A DNA stretch of 6,443 nucleotides from Syntrophaceae bacterium UBA6252. Lineage in GTDB: Bacteria > Desulfobacterota > Syntrophia > Syntrophales > UBA6807. Shown here one piece after another: positions 1 to 5,403 of the stretch (position 1 is its first letter; each line of letters starts with the position of its first letter). Below the pieces are notes generated by a model. It saw nothing but the letters and a program-made list of their open reading frames with translations, ran no database searches and was not told the origin of the DNA. The stretch covers positions 3,211-9,653 of the forward strand of contig DJVQ01000027.1 of NCBI GenBank assembly GCA_002441265.1, given 5' to 3'. A program made the position numbers and the translations under genes.

Positions 1-300
1 CAGAAACAGCGGGTGGCCATCGCCCGTTCCCTTGCCCTGAAACCCAAGTGCATCCTTTTCGACGAACCGACGAGCGCCCTCGATCCCGAACTGATCGGGG
101 AGGTCCTCGACGTCATGAAGGACCTCGCCCGGGAAGGCATGACCATGATCGTGGTGACCCATGAAATGAATTTCGCCCGGGACGTGGCCGACCGCGTCAT
201 CTTCATGGACGAGGGGCTGATCGTCGAGGAAAACAGCCCGGCGGAACTGTTCTCGAATCCGCAGCATCAGCGGACAAAAAGCTTTCTCGCCCGCATCTGA
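1..300 (+). CDS. Amino-acid-type ABC transporter ATP-binding protein, C-terminal 99 residues (5' end outside window)
   Basis: This is the nucleotide-binding subunit of an ABC importer, which hydrolyses ATP at the cytoplasmic face to drive uptake. The window opens inside the signature region: the first residues QKQRVAIARS are the end of the usual LSGGQ-QR-AIARAL motif. Walker B with the catalytic glutamate follows (CILFDEP, residues 17-23), then the D-loop (SALDPE, 25-30) and the switch histidine (VVTHEM, 51-56). The tail, with EENSP, an AELF stretch, NPQ and SFL, is typical of polar amino acid (GlnQ/HisP-like) ATPases. Such proteins are usually about 240-250 residues, so roughly 140 residues including Walker A and the Q-loop lie upstream. 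The stop TGA is at 298-300. The next gene converges on it 5 bases later, and no terminator is visible between them. The family is clear; the substrate is inferred only from resemblance. Confidence 0.93.
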   Translation, partial: QKQRVAIARSLALKPKCILFDEPTSALDPELIGEVLDVMKDLAREGMTMIVVTHEMNFARDVADRVIFMDEGLIVEENSPAELFSNPQHQRTKSFLARI

Positions 301-305
301 CCGTT

Positions 306-1079
306 TCAGGGATCGGTCAATTTCTCCTCCAGGGCCTTCATGGGAGGAATCGACGGCGGCTCATAGAGGACGTATCTCTGAACGGGGTATCTCGTGCCTT
401 TCTCGTGGGTTTTTCTGAGCCCGTCCAGAATCGGCCCGGCGTGCTTCGCCGGGAACGTGAAGAGCATCTCGCAGTCGTCGGTTCCCGCCAGCATCCGCTC
501 CCCCCTTCCGGGGTGGACGAGGGCGGGCCTGCCGGAAAACAGGGGTTTCAACGTCGAAAGACAGGAAAGACCGAAGCCCGTCGTCACGGATTCGACGGGT
601 TCCCCGGTGTGGTACAGCCAGCCGGCGGCCAGGCGGGCCATCTGGGCGGGCGTTCCGTAGATCACGATGAGATGGGGATCTACGGGGGCCGCCTCGAGAG
701 GGAAAAAGGCCGCCGCCCCGATTTCCCCCGGCGGGATCAGTCCCAGGGCCTCCGTCGCCCGTTCGGCAAGTTCGAGGTTTTCGAAATAACCCATGTCGAT
801 GAGATACCGGGCGAGGTGGGTTCTTTCCCCAAGCCTTTTCAAGCCGAGGGCCGCGAGACAGGGAGTGCAGTTGATGTCTTCCGCCGTCGCCCCGGCAACC
901 CGGCCCCACCGCCTCGCCAGGGCGATCCACTGGCACAGGGAAATCCTGATCCCGTATTTCGCGGGCCTTACGGCCTCCTTCGGAAGCCCGCCGGGATCGC
1001 GGAACAGTGTGACGCCCAGGGGAAAGGACTGGGGGCGGATCAACCGGGAGACCTCTTCGGAATACGATCGATAATCCAT
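306..1079 (-). CDS. DUF169 family protein
   Basis: This 257-residue protein resembles the DUF169 (PF02596) family, which has no established biochemical role and is common in anaerobic bacteria and archaea. Features seen are an N-terminal PLGVTLF stretch (residues 20-26), SLCQW and ALARRWGR (47-60), a CxxC pair in EDINCTPC (Cys71, Cys74), a central HLIVIYGTPAQMARL segment (136-150), and further cysteines at 173 and 203. The cysteines and glycine-rich segments might suggest cofactor or metal binding, but that is inference. The start chosen is the ATG at 1079, because a strong AGGAGGA Shine-Dalgarno sits 5 bases before it. An in-frame TTG at 1100 would add seven residues but would place the ribosome site inside the gene. 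No signal peptide or membrane segment is seen. It ends 5 bases from the convergent ABC ATPase gene. Family assignment is fairly sure; function is unknown. Confidence 0.88.
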   Translation of the reverse strand: MDYRSYSEEVSRLIRPQSFPLGVTLFRDPGGLPKEAVRPAKYGIRISLCQWIALARRWGRVAGATAEDINCTPCLAALGLKRLGERTHLARYLIDMGYFENLELAERATEALGLIPPGEIGAAAFFPLEAAPVDPHLIVIYGTPAQMARLAAGWLYHTGEPVESVTTGFGLSCLSTLKPLFSGRPALVHPGRGERMLAGTDDCEMLFTFPAKHAGPILDGLRKTHEKGTRYPVQRYVLYEPPSIPPMKALEEKLTDP

Positions 1080-1083
1080 CCGT

Positions 1084-1090
1084 TCCTCCT
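1084..1090 (-). promoter_or_regulatory. Ribosome binding site deciding the DUF169 start
   Basis: On the - strand this reads AGGAGGA, a near-perfect anti-Shine-Dalgarno match ending 4 bases before the ATG at 1079. It favours that ATG over the in-frame TTG at 1100. Confidence 0.8.
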
Positions 1091-1096
1091 TTTCTC

Positions 1097-1384
1097 TCAA
1101 TCGGACGAACGCTTAAGATGATGAAGGGCCTCCTCAATCAGTTCGAAAGCCGCCTCGTCCAGGGCGGTAACCCCGTCCCGGCTTGACCCCGATCTGTCCC
1201 GATCATCAATAGAATTCAGGACAGAAAATACGTTGACGGCATGACCGTCGATGTCAATCCGGCCAGGGACATTCCCTATGAAGATCTTCCCCGCCGGAAC
1301 ACCCGACGAAAGCTTCGTACCGGGTCCGCGTCGGGACGACACACCCCTGGAATTTGGAATACCGTCATTCCCGCAGTAAGTCAA
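1097..1384 (-). other. Doubtful small ORF or gene remnant upstream of the DUF169 gene
   Basis: This open frame of 95 codons ends (TGA, 1099-1097) 17 bases before the DUF169 start, a spacing that would fit an upstream operon partner. I do not recognise the product. The C-terminal part (LDEAAFELIEEALHHLKR) looks like a genuine amphipathic helix with ordinary codon choice. The N-terminal third is low-complexity in appearance, and its first codons lie inside a repeat-like CGTCATTCCCGC sequence (1363-1374), so the true start is probably lost or further in. No Shine-Dalgarno is seen at the first ATG. It may be the truncated 3' end of a gene whose 5' part was replaced when the neighbouring accessory DNA arrived, or simply chance. 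The central part, with DDRDRSGSSRDG, looks non-globular. Confidence 0.25.
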
Positions 1385-1409
1385 CGTATGCAGTGATGTG
1401 AAACGGCCT

Positions 1410-1475
1410 TTTCCATGGAAACGGAATCACCGGATTCATGGATTTCCGCCGACTCCATGACACACCGTTTCCGTA
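1410..1475. repeat. Nested inverted repeats, able to fold as a three-way junction
   Basis: The sequence contains an outer inverted repeat GGAAACGG (1417-1424) / CCGTTTCC (1465-1472). It encloses one small hairpin GAATC (1424-1428) / GATTC (1433-1437) with loop ACCG, and a second hairpin CATGGA (1437-1442) / TCCATG (1454-1459) with an 11-base loop. A 12-bp perfect palindrome TTTCCATGGAAA (1410-1421) overlaps the left edge. Bases at the ends of neighbouring arms are shared, so not all pairs can form at once, but seven outer and five plus five or six inner pairs are compatible. It could be a small palindromic repeat element, a structured RNA or a protein-binding region. Only the base-pairing potential is seen directly; the role is unknown. 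Confidence 0.4.
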
Positions 1476-1510
1476 ATCAATGCCGGTTTCTGAAAACACA
1501 GACAAATGCC

Positions 1511-1548
1511 ATTCTCGCTCCAGGAAATAATAAAACAGGATCGAGAAT
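1511..1548. repeat. 7-bp inverted repeat upstream of the abiE promoter
   Basis: ATTCTCG at 1511-1517 is matched by its reverse complement CGAGAAT at 1542-1548 with 24 bases between. This falls just upstream of the predicted -35 of abiEi in an AT-rich stretch. It could be an upstream regulatory site, but arms of this length with this spacing can arise by chance. Confidence 0.25.
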
Positions 1549-1554
1549 AATCGC

Positions 1555-1582
1555 TTGCATATTGTGATCGAACAGGTAAAAT
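1555..1582 (+). promoter_or_regulatory. Predicted sigma-70-type promoter of abiEi-abiEii
   Basis: A TTGCAT (1555-1560) is followed after 16 bases by TAAAAT (1577-1582), which matches five of six -10 consensus bases; the -35 matches three of six. The surroundings are clearly more AT-rich than the coding regions. Transcription would start near 1589, giving a leader of roughly 80 bases before the abiEi ATG. The -10 lies inside the perfect dyad at 1572-1592, so a bound repressor would block it. This is a prediction from motif and spacing only. Confidence 0.5.
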
Positions 1583-1592
1583 AATTACCTGT
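1572..1592. promoter_or_regulatory. Candidate AbiEi operator: perfect 8-bp dyad over the -10
   Basis: The left arm ACAGGTAA (1572-1579) and right arm TTACCTGT (1585-1592) are exact reverse complements separated by 5 bases (AATAA). The centre coincides with the predicted -10 hexamer of the abiE promoter. AbiEi proteins are known to carry an N-terminal winged helix and to repress their own operon by binding inverted repeats in the promoter, so this is the natural operator. A partial half-site copy, AACAGG, lies at 1534-1539. As an RNA hairpin it lacks a following T-run, so a terminator is unlikely. Confidence 0.6.
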
Positions 1593-1605
1593 AGTGAATC
1601 ATTTT

Positions 1606-1635
1606 GTCAACTGGTTGGACCACCGTTCAGTTGAC
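1606..1635 (+). promoter_or_regulatory. 8-bp inverted repeat in the abiEi leader (second operator or leader hairpin)
   Basis: GTCAACTG (1606-1613) and CAGTTGAC (1628-1635) are exact reverse complements with a 14-base loop, extended by G-T pairs on either side. It lies downstream of the predicted transcription start and 35 bases before the abiEi ATG. Its left arm loosely resembles the right arm of the promoter dyad (TCAACTG against TTACCTG, five of seven) at a 22-base offset, about two helical turns. It may be a second repressor site, as two inverted repeats are reported for other abiE promoters, or an mRNA hairpin affecting translation. Confidence 0.4.
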
Positions 1636-1669
1636 GTTTCGGTTTGATACGGGAAAGATTGTTATCCAT

Positions 1670-2485
1670 ATGAGCACTGAACGAAAACGACAGAGCGCGG
1701 ATTTCTTTGCCAGCCATCCGGTATTTTCTCTCGACGAGGCCGTCGCATCCATGAAACTGAATAAAAAACGGGCAAGCATCGTGGATCGGCTCAAGTATCA
1801 TCTCAAGACCGGCAGATTGAAACGCGTAACCCGGGAGATATACGCAGTCGTACCACCGGCGGTATCGCCGGACGATTTCCGGCCCGATCCTTTTCTGGTA
1901 GCAAACACGATGAAACCCGCCGGTGTATTCTCGCACCACAGTGCCCTGGAGCTTCTCGGGGCTGCGCATTCCATGTGGAATCAATGCACCCTTTATGTAA
2001 CGCGGCGCCGTCGTCCGCTGCTTCTGGATGGGACCATTCTTCGTTTCCTGGAATTTCCCCGCCTCATGCAAATCGGCTCCCCCAGACAGCTCGGAACGCG
2101 GCGGATAGAACGCCTGGGGAGATTGCTCGAGGTTACCGGTCCTGAGCGCACATTGGTCGAGGGATTCAGCAGGCCGTTCCTGGCCGGCGGCCTGGAGGAA
2201 CTGGTGCATTCCGCCGCGGGGTTCACAACCCTTGACCTCGATCTGTTGGAAAATGTGTTATGCCTGTACGACTTGTCAAAGCTCTGGGCAGCGACCGGTT
2301 GGTTCCTCGAGAGGTTTCAGAAAAGTTTCCATGTGCCCGATGCTCTTCTGAAACGCATGGAAAAGCGCCGCCCGGGTTCCAGATCATACATCGAAAGAGG
2401 ACGGAGGGGCGGCATTCTTGTCCACCGATGGAATCTGATTCTCCCGAATGATCTTTTATCCCTGGCCGAACCGGATGAACGTTAG
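1670..2485 (+). CDS. abiEi: AbiEi family antitoxin / autorepressor of a type IV toxin-antitoxin system
   Basis: This 271-residue protein resembles COG5340/AbiEi antitoxins. In characterised systems AbiEi represses the operon and counters the AbiEii nucleotidyltransferase without forming a stable toxin complex. The N-terminal 60 residues fit a winged helix: FFASHPVFSLDEAVASM (12-28), a recognition-helix-like DRLKYHLKTGRLKRV (39-53) and the wing REIYAVVPP (55-63). The C-terminal domain begins at DPFLVANTM and carries GVFSHHSALELLGAAHS (85-101), a TLYVTRRRR strand (107-115), PERTLVEGFSRP (158-169) and the family-typical tail GGILVHRWNLILPNDLL (247-263). The ATG at 1670 is preferred; an in-frame TTG at 1604 would add 22 residues but has no ribosome site and would sit inside the leader repeat. 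The upstream GGGAAAG (1651-1657) is a weak Shine-Dalgarno. The gene overlaps abiEii. Arginine-rich stretches are expected of a DNA-binding protein. Confidence 0.88.
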   Translation: MSTERKRQSADFFASHPVFSLDEAVASMKLNKKRASIVDRLKYHLKTGRLKRVTREIYAVVPPAVSPDDFRPDPFLVANTMKPAGVFSHHSALELLGAAHSMWNQCTLYVTRRRRPLLLDGTILRFLEFPRLMQIGSPRQLGTRRIERLGRLLEVTGPERTLVEGFSRPFLAGGLEELVHSAAGFTTLDLDLLENVLCLYDLSKLWAATGWFLERFQKSFHVPDALLKRMEKRRPGSRSYIERGRRGGILVHRWNLILPNDLLSLAEPDER

Positions 2486-3470
2486 TCTGGAATACCTGCA
2501 GCGCTGTTCGGAACAGAACGGGTATCGAATTGAACCGCTGGAAAAAGTGGTCCGACTCGGCGGCATGGCGGCGGACCTGGCGAAACATCCATTTCTAGGG
2601 TCCGTGCTCGCGTTGAAGGGGGGCACGGCGTTCAACCTCTGTTTCAGCCCCCCGAAAAGGCTCTCCATCGATCTCGACTACAACTACATTGGACACCTCG
2701 ATCGGGCTGCCATGCTGGAAGCCCGGCCTGCGGTGGAACAAGCCGTCGCCGACCTCGCACGGCGCCATGGATATCGCGTGCAGCAATCGGCCGATGCCTT
2801 CGCAGGACGCAAGTTCTATCTGTTCTATCGGTCCGTCCTGGGACCGGAGGAGCGGATCGAAGTAGATCTCAACTTTCTCTTCAGGATGCCGATTGCCGGA
2901 ACCGAAATGCGCGATCTGTGGCAGCCCGGCGAACTGGATCGCCCCTTCATCCGGGTGGTCTGCATGGAGGAAATTCTCATCGGCAAGTTCCTGGCCCTTC
3001 TCGATCGCGGAGCGGTGAGGGATGCATGGGACGTGGCCTATCCGCCACAAGCGGCATCAGACGTGCTCAAGACCAGCCGGTTCAGACGCTGGTTCCATGC
3101 GCTCTCCTCCATTCTGGAACATCCGTTGACGACTTACGTGCCCAAACGTCTCGAATCGGGGGTTACTGACCGGGACGTCAACGAACGGCTTGCACCCCTG
3201 CTGGCGGGCGTAACGCCCATCCGGGAGGAACTCATCGCGCGCGCCTGGAATGCCTTGAACGGATTGATGACCCTGGAACCCAACGAGGAAGCGTTCATAG
3301 ACGCCATACAAAAGGGGAAACTGCATCCGGAGCTTCTTTTTCCAGACGAACCGGAGGAGGCAGCTCGTATCCTCGCACATCCGGCCATCCTGTGGAAAAT
3401 GGAAAACGTGCGCAAGCACCTGAGCAGTAAGGAAAAAGGCGCAGGCCCCGGCAAACGGCGCAAAGCTTGA
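2475..3470 (+). CDS. abiEii: AbiEii family nucleotidyltransferase toxin
   Basis: This 331-residue protein belongs to the AbiEii/MenT-type nucleotidyltransferases (PF08843, COG2253), toxins of type IV systems that block growth; the related mycobacterial MenT toxins add nucleotides to tRNA 3' ends. The catalytic pattern is complete: LALKGGTAFNL (45-55) with GGT at 49-51, RLSIDLDYN (62-70) with the metal-binding Asp66 and Asp68, a third acidic strand IEVDLNF (128-134, Asp131), and ILIGKFLALLDR with RDAWDV (167-187, Lys171, Asp177, Asp183, Asp186). The remainder is helical, with a basic tail. The ATG at 2475 overlaps the abiEi stop (2483-2485) by 11 bases, implying translational coupling; family members usually begin shortly before the YLQRC segment seen at 7-11. 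An ATG at 2448 would add nine residues with no better ribosome site. No frameshift or lost catalytic residue is seen, so the toxin looks active. No clear terminator follows. Confidence 0.92.
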   Translation: MNVSLEYLQRCSEQNGYRIEPLEKVVRLGGMAADLAKHPFLGSVLALKGGTAFNLCFSPPKRLSIDLDYNYIGHLDRAAMLEARPAVEQAVADLARRHGYRVQQSADAFAGRKFYLFYRSVLGPEERIEVDLNFLFRMPIAGTEMRDLWQPGELDRPFIRVVCMEEILIGKFLALLDRGAVRDAWDVAYPPQAASDVLKTSRFRRWFHALSSILEHPLTTYVPKRLESGVTDRDVNERLAPLLAGVTPIREELIARAWNALNGLMTLEPNEEAFIDAIQKGKLHPELLFPDEPEEAARILAHPAILWKMENVRKHLSSKEKGAGPGKRRKA

Positions 3471-3478
3471 GTCTGTCC

Positions 3479-3994
3479 TTAATCACCGGCTTCCAGCTTT
3501 CCTCCTTGAAAAACCGAGTGTTGCAGCAGCGGCCAATTTAACTGTCGGTTCAACTGAAAGAAGCAGGCTTTTGAGTCACACGCTTGAGCTGCTTCTTTCT
3601 TCCCGCAATCAATTTTTTCTTTCCGAACATCAGGCCGAAGTTTAACAGTTGACGATAAATAGAATCGTAATTTCGGCACTATATGGCCTGTTATTTTTCT
3701 CTCGGCACCGCATTTCGCTCTTTGACAGTCTGATGAGCATCCTGGCGTCACTTCCCGGATTACCTGGGGAATGGCGACCCTGACGGCCTGGAACACCTTG
3801 CCGCAGACACACCTGCACTCGGTCCTGACGGAAAATTTCCTTCCATTCTCCTCAATGGTGATCTCATCAAGTGCTACCGGCTCCATTTTGATGTCGGCCC
3901 ATTCGAAGACATGGCCCTGGATGGATTCATCCGTCCGGTGGAAAACAGACCGCGTTTCCAGAAGGCTCTTCATCTCCCGGAAGACCTGCTCCAT
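3479..3994 (-). pseudogene. Decayed IS1634-like transposase remnant with internal deletion
   Basis: The recognisable part is 3994-3737. It begins with MEQVFREMKSLLETRSVFHR and TDESIQGHVF, matching the conserved segment late in IS1634-type DDE transposases. It then jumps at about 3905 directly to EWADIKMEPVALDEI, GRKFSVRTEC and GKVFQAVRVAIPQVIREV, which normally form the extreme C-terminus. The stretch between, usually continuing after HVF with FLAL-like residues, is missing, and everything before VEQVFRE (the catalytic domain) is absent, so it cannot transpose. The deletion preserved the frame, and the frame stays open past the normal transposase end to TAA at 3481-3479. This leaves about 85 residues of unrelated, cysteine-containing tail, probably translated former non-coding IS or flanking DNA. 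The open frame also continues upstream to a GTG at 4096 without a ribosome site. Family assignment rests on remembered motifs. Confidence 0.65.
3556..3599. repeat. Perfect 11-bp inverted repeat downstream of abiEii
   Basis: GAAAGAAGCAG (3556-3566) and CTGCTTCTTTC (3589-3599) are exact reverse complements around a 22-base loop. A T-run (3613-3618) follows only after a 13-base gap, so it is not a classical intrinsic terminator for the abiE operon, though the RNA hairpin could still protect or end the transcript. It lies at the outer side of the transposase remnant and could be a leftover of an element end. The role is not determined. Confidence 0.4.
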
Positions 3995-4133
3995 GCAGGG
4001 GTTTGAAAAAGTTGGCGATCCGGGTTGGCAGTCGCCCGCCCGGGGGCGGGGGGGAACCGTCCGGCGGGAATCCGTCCGCAGGCGGGCTCCCGTCACTGAA
4101 GAGAGATTCGGAAAATACGGAAGGGGACTCTAT
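3995..4133. other. GC-rich spacer between IS remnant and glycosyltransferase gene
   Basis: No gene is supported here. The stretch contains a short hairpin CCCGCC (4035-4040) / GGCGGG (4045-4050) running into a G-tract up to 4054. It then has further GGCGGG-type words, which look like eroded copies of a short GC-rich repeat. On the - strand it is the 3' flank of the glycosyltransferase gene, but no T-run follows the hairpins, so a terminator cannot be claimed. Confidence 0.35.
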
Positions 4134-5378
4134 TCACCGCTGCGGGAAGGTGCACTCCCCCTCCCCGAGATAAAGCCCGAAAAGATACGGCTTCTGTGAC
4201 TGAAACGCCATGGCCTGGCGGTGCACCTCTTCCTCGGCGAAGTTCACGCTGTACCGCCAGGTCTGGTAATCGAAGGTGAGGCTCCTTGCGAAATAGAGGG
4301 GCTTGAGGACGTTGATCATCTCCTGTCTCGCCGATTCGTGGGCCCCGTCGAACAGGTACAGCAGGGTGTAGACCACCTGGGACCACAGCATGATGTCCAC
4401 GTCGTAGTTGTCCATGCGGAACATGTTGTCGAACCGCTCGTACGCGTAAGGCGTCAGGTATTTCCGGACCAGGTCCCGGTACTGGCCGTACTCGTTCCGG
4501 CAGTCCCTCTTCAGCTTCAGGATGTCGATGGGAAGCCACTGGGGGTCCTGGAGCTTTTTCATGCCCGTGCGGTTCACCGGCACCTCCCGCGTCCGGGGGA
4601 TCTTCCCGGCCCCGCCCCGGGCCCATTGCTCCAGCCACTTCGACCGGTGGGAGACGATCGCGGAGAAGAGGGAGTGGATGACCTCCTCGAACATCCGTCC
4701 CAGCTTGGGGGAACTGGCCTTGTGGATTTTCGTCCCGAGGCCGGCCTCGCAGATCCTGAAATCGCCGAAGACGGTGTTCAGGGACATGAAGATGTCGATT
4801 CCGAACTGCCGGACCCTGTCGGTCCACGGAAGGGAAAGCCAGTAGGAACACAGTTTCGGGGAAAAGGCGAAGTCCCCCCCGATGGGCTGGCGGAGGTTGT
4901 ATCCCGTCAGGGAGTACACCAGGGGATAGCACAGATGGTTCGTGATCGTCCCGTCGAACTGGTGGCGGGAATAGTAAGGGGCGACGAAATCGTATCCGCC
5001 CTTGAAAACGGGAAACCCGAGGTATCTGATCCATTCCGGGGTGATCGACCGGAGGTCGGCGTCCACGACGACGGCGGCCTTCGCCTGCACCTTTTCGATG
5101 AACCGGAAAAGATTCCAGAAGTTGTTTCCTTTCCCCACGACCCCCTCCGGCGTGGCGAGATACTTCCGGTCCACGCTTTTCGGAAAGGGCGCCGAGAAGA
5201 AGGCCTCCTTCGTCCCGTCGGTGCTCCGGTTGTCGCAGTTGACGACGACGCCGCGCAGACCGGGGAAATAACGGTCCAGCCCCCTTCCCGCGGCCTCGGC
5301 CACGTGTCCTATGGTGTCCACTTCATTGTAAGACGGGATGCCGACGACGATGTCGTAGGTTTCGCTTCTGCCGCTCAT
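4134..5378 (-). CDS. Family-2-like GT-A glycosyltransferase (product unknown)
   Basis: This 414-residue cytoplasmic protein has a nucleotide-sugar-dependent GT-A domain. Seen in order are IVVGIPSYNE (10-19), the first Rossmann strand and loop; VVVNCDNRSTDGT (44-56), for nucleotide binding; GVVGKGNNFWNLF (79-91); VVVDADLRS (103-111) with the metal-binding DxD at Asp106 and Asp108; QPIGGDFAFSP (164-174); FGIDIFMSLN (192-201); and GLGTKIHK (213-220). A mostly helical C-terminal domain of about 190 residues follows. No membrane segment or signal peptide is seen, unlike many polysaccharide GT2 enzymes. The DAD motif, IGGDF and the late histidine recall retaining enzymes that make glucosyl- or mannosyl-glycerate type solutes, but this is a tentative resemblance. 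The ATG at 5378 has a GGAGG six bases before it; an in-frame upstream start at 5435 would overlap folD. It lies 25 bases after folD and is probably co-transcribed. Confidence 0.85.
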   Translation of the reverse strand: MSGRSETYDIVVGIPSYNEVDTIGHVAEAAGRGLDRYFPGLRGVVVNCDNRSTDGTKEAFFSAPFPKSVDRKYLATPEGVVGKGNNFWNLFRFIEKVQAKAAVVVDADLRSITPEWIRYLGFPVFKGGYDFVAPYYSRHQFDGTITNHLCYPLVYSLTGYNLRQPIGGDFAFSPKLCSYWLSLPWTDRVRQFGIDIFMSLNTVFGDFRICEAGLGTKIHKASSPKLGRMFEEVIHSLFSAIVSHRSKWLEQWARGGAGKIPRTREVPVNRTGMKKLQDPQWLPIDILKLKRDCRNEYGQYRDLVRKYLTPYAYERFDNMFRMDNYDVDIMLWSQVVYTLLYLFDGAHESARQEMINVLKPLYFARSLTFDYQTWRYSVNFAEEEVHRQAMAFQSQKPYLFGLYLGEGECTFPQR

Positions 5379-5383
5379 CAGAT

Positions 5384-5388
5384 CCTCC
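5384..5388 (-). promoter_or_regulatory. Ribosome binding site of the glycosyltransferase gene
   Basis: The - strand reads GGAGG with a 5-base spacer to the ATG at 5378. It lies in the 25-base gap after the folD stop and settles the start against the upstream in-frame codon at 5435. Confidence 0.75.
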
Positions 5389-5403
5389 GACGGTAGAGTG
5401 GCT

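Noticed and set aside
405..1121. 238-codon + strand open frame over the DUF169 gene
   Set aside because: Antisense of a recognised family with a good ribosome site; composition is low-complexity R/G/P-rich.
1604..1669. 22-residue N-terminal extension of AbiEi from a TTG codon
   Set aside because: No ribosome site before the TTG, it would lie within the leader inverted repeat and only about 15 bases after the predicted transcription start, and the extension resembles no AbiEi N-terminus.
3646..3654. CAGTTGACG shared with the abiE leader arm (1628-1636) as a pair of attachment sites
   Set aside because: A 9-base match is too short over this distance, and the surrounding bases do not match, so chance is the simpler explanation.
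4035..4072. G-rich stretch as a G-quadruplex
   Set aside because: Two long G-runs (4042-4046 and 4048-4054) plus a later GGG could fold only with one long loop; a GC hairpin competes, and nothing ties it to a function.
4221..5396. 391-codon + strand open frame opposite the glycosyltransferase gene
   Set aside because: It is the antisense of a clear glycosyltransferase; its translation is rich in V, G, R, P and H with no domain, as expected from a GC-rich gene read backwards.
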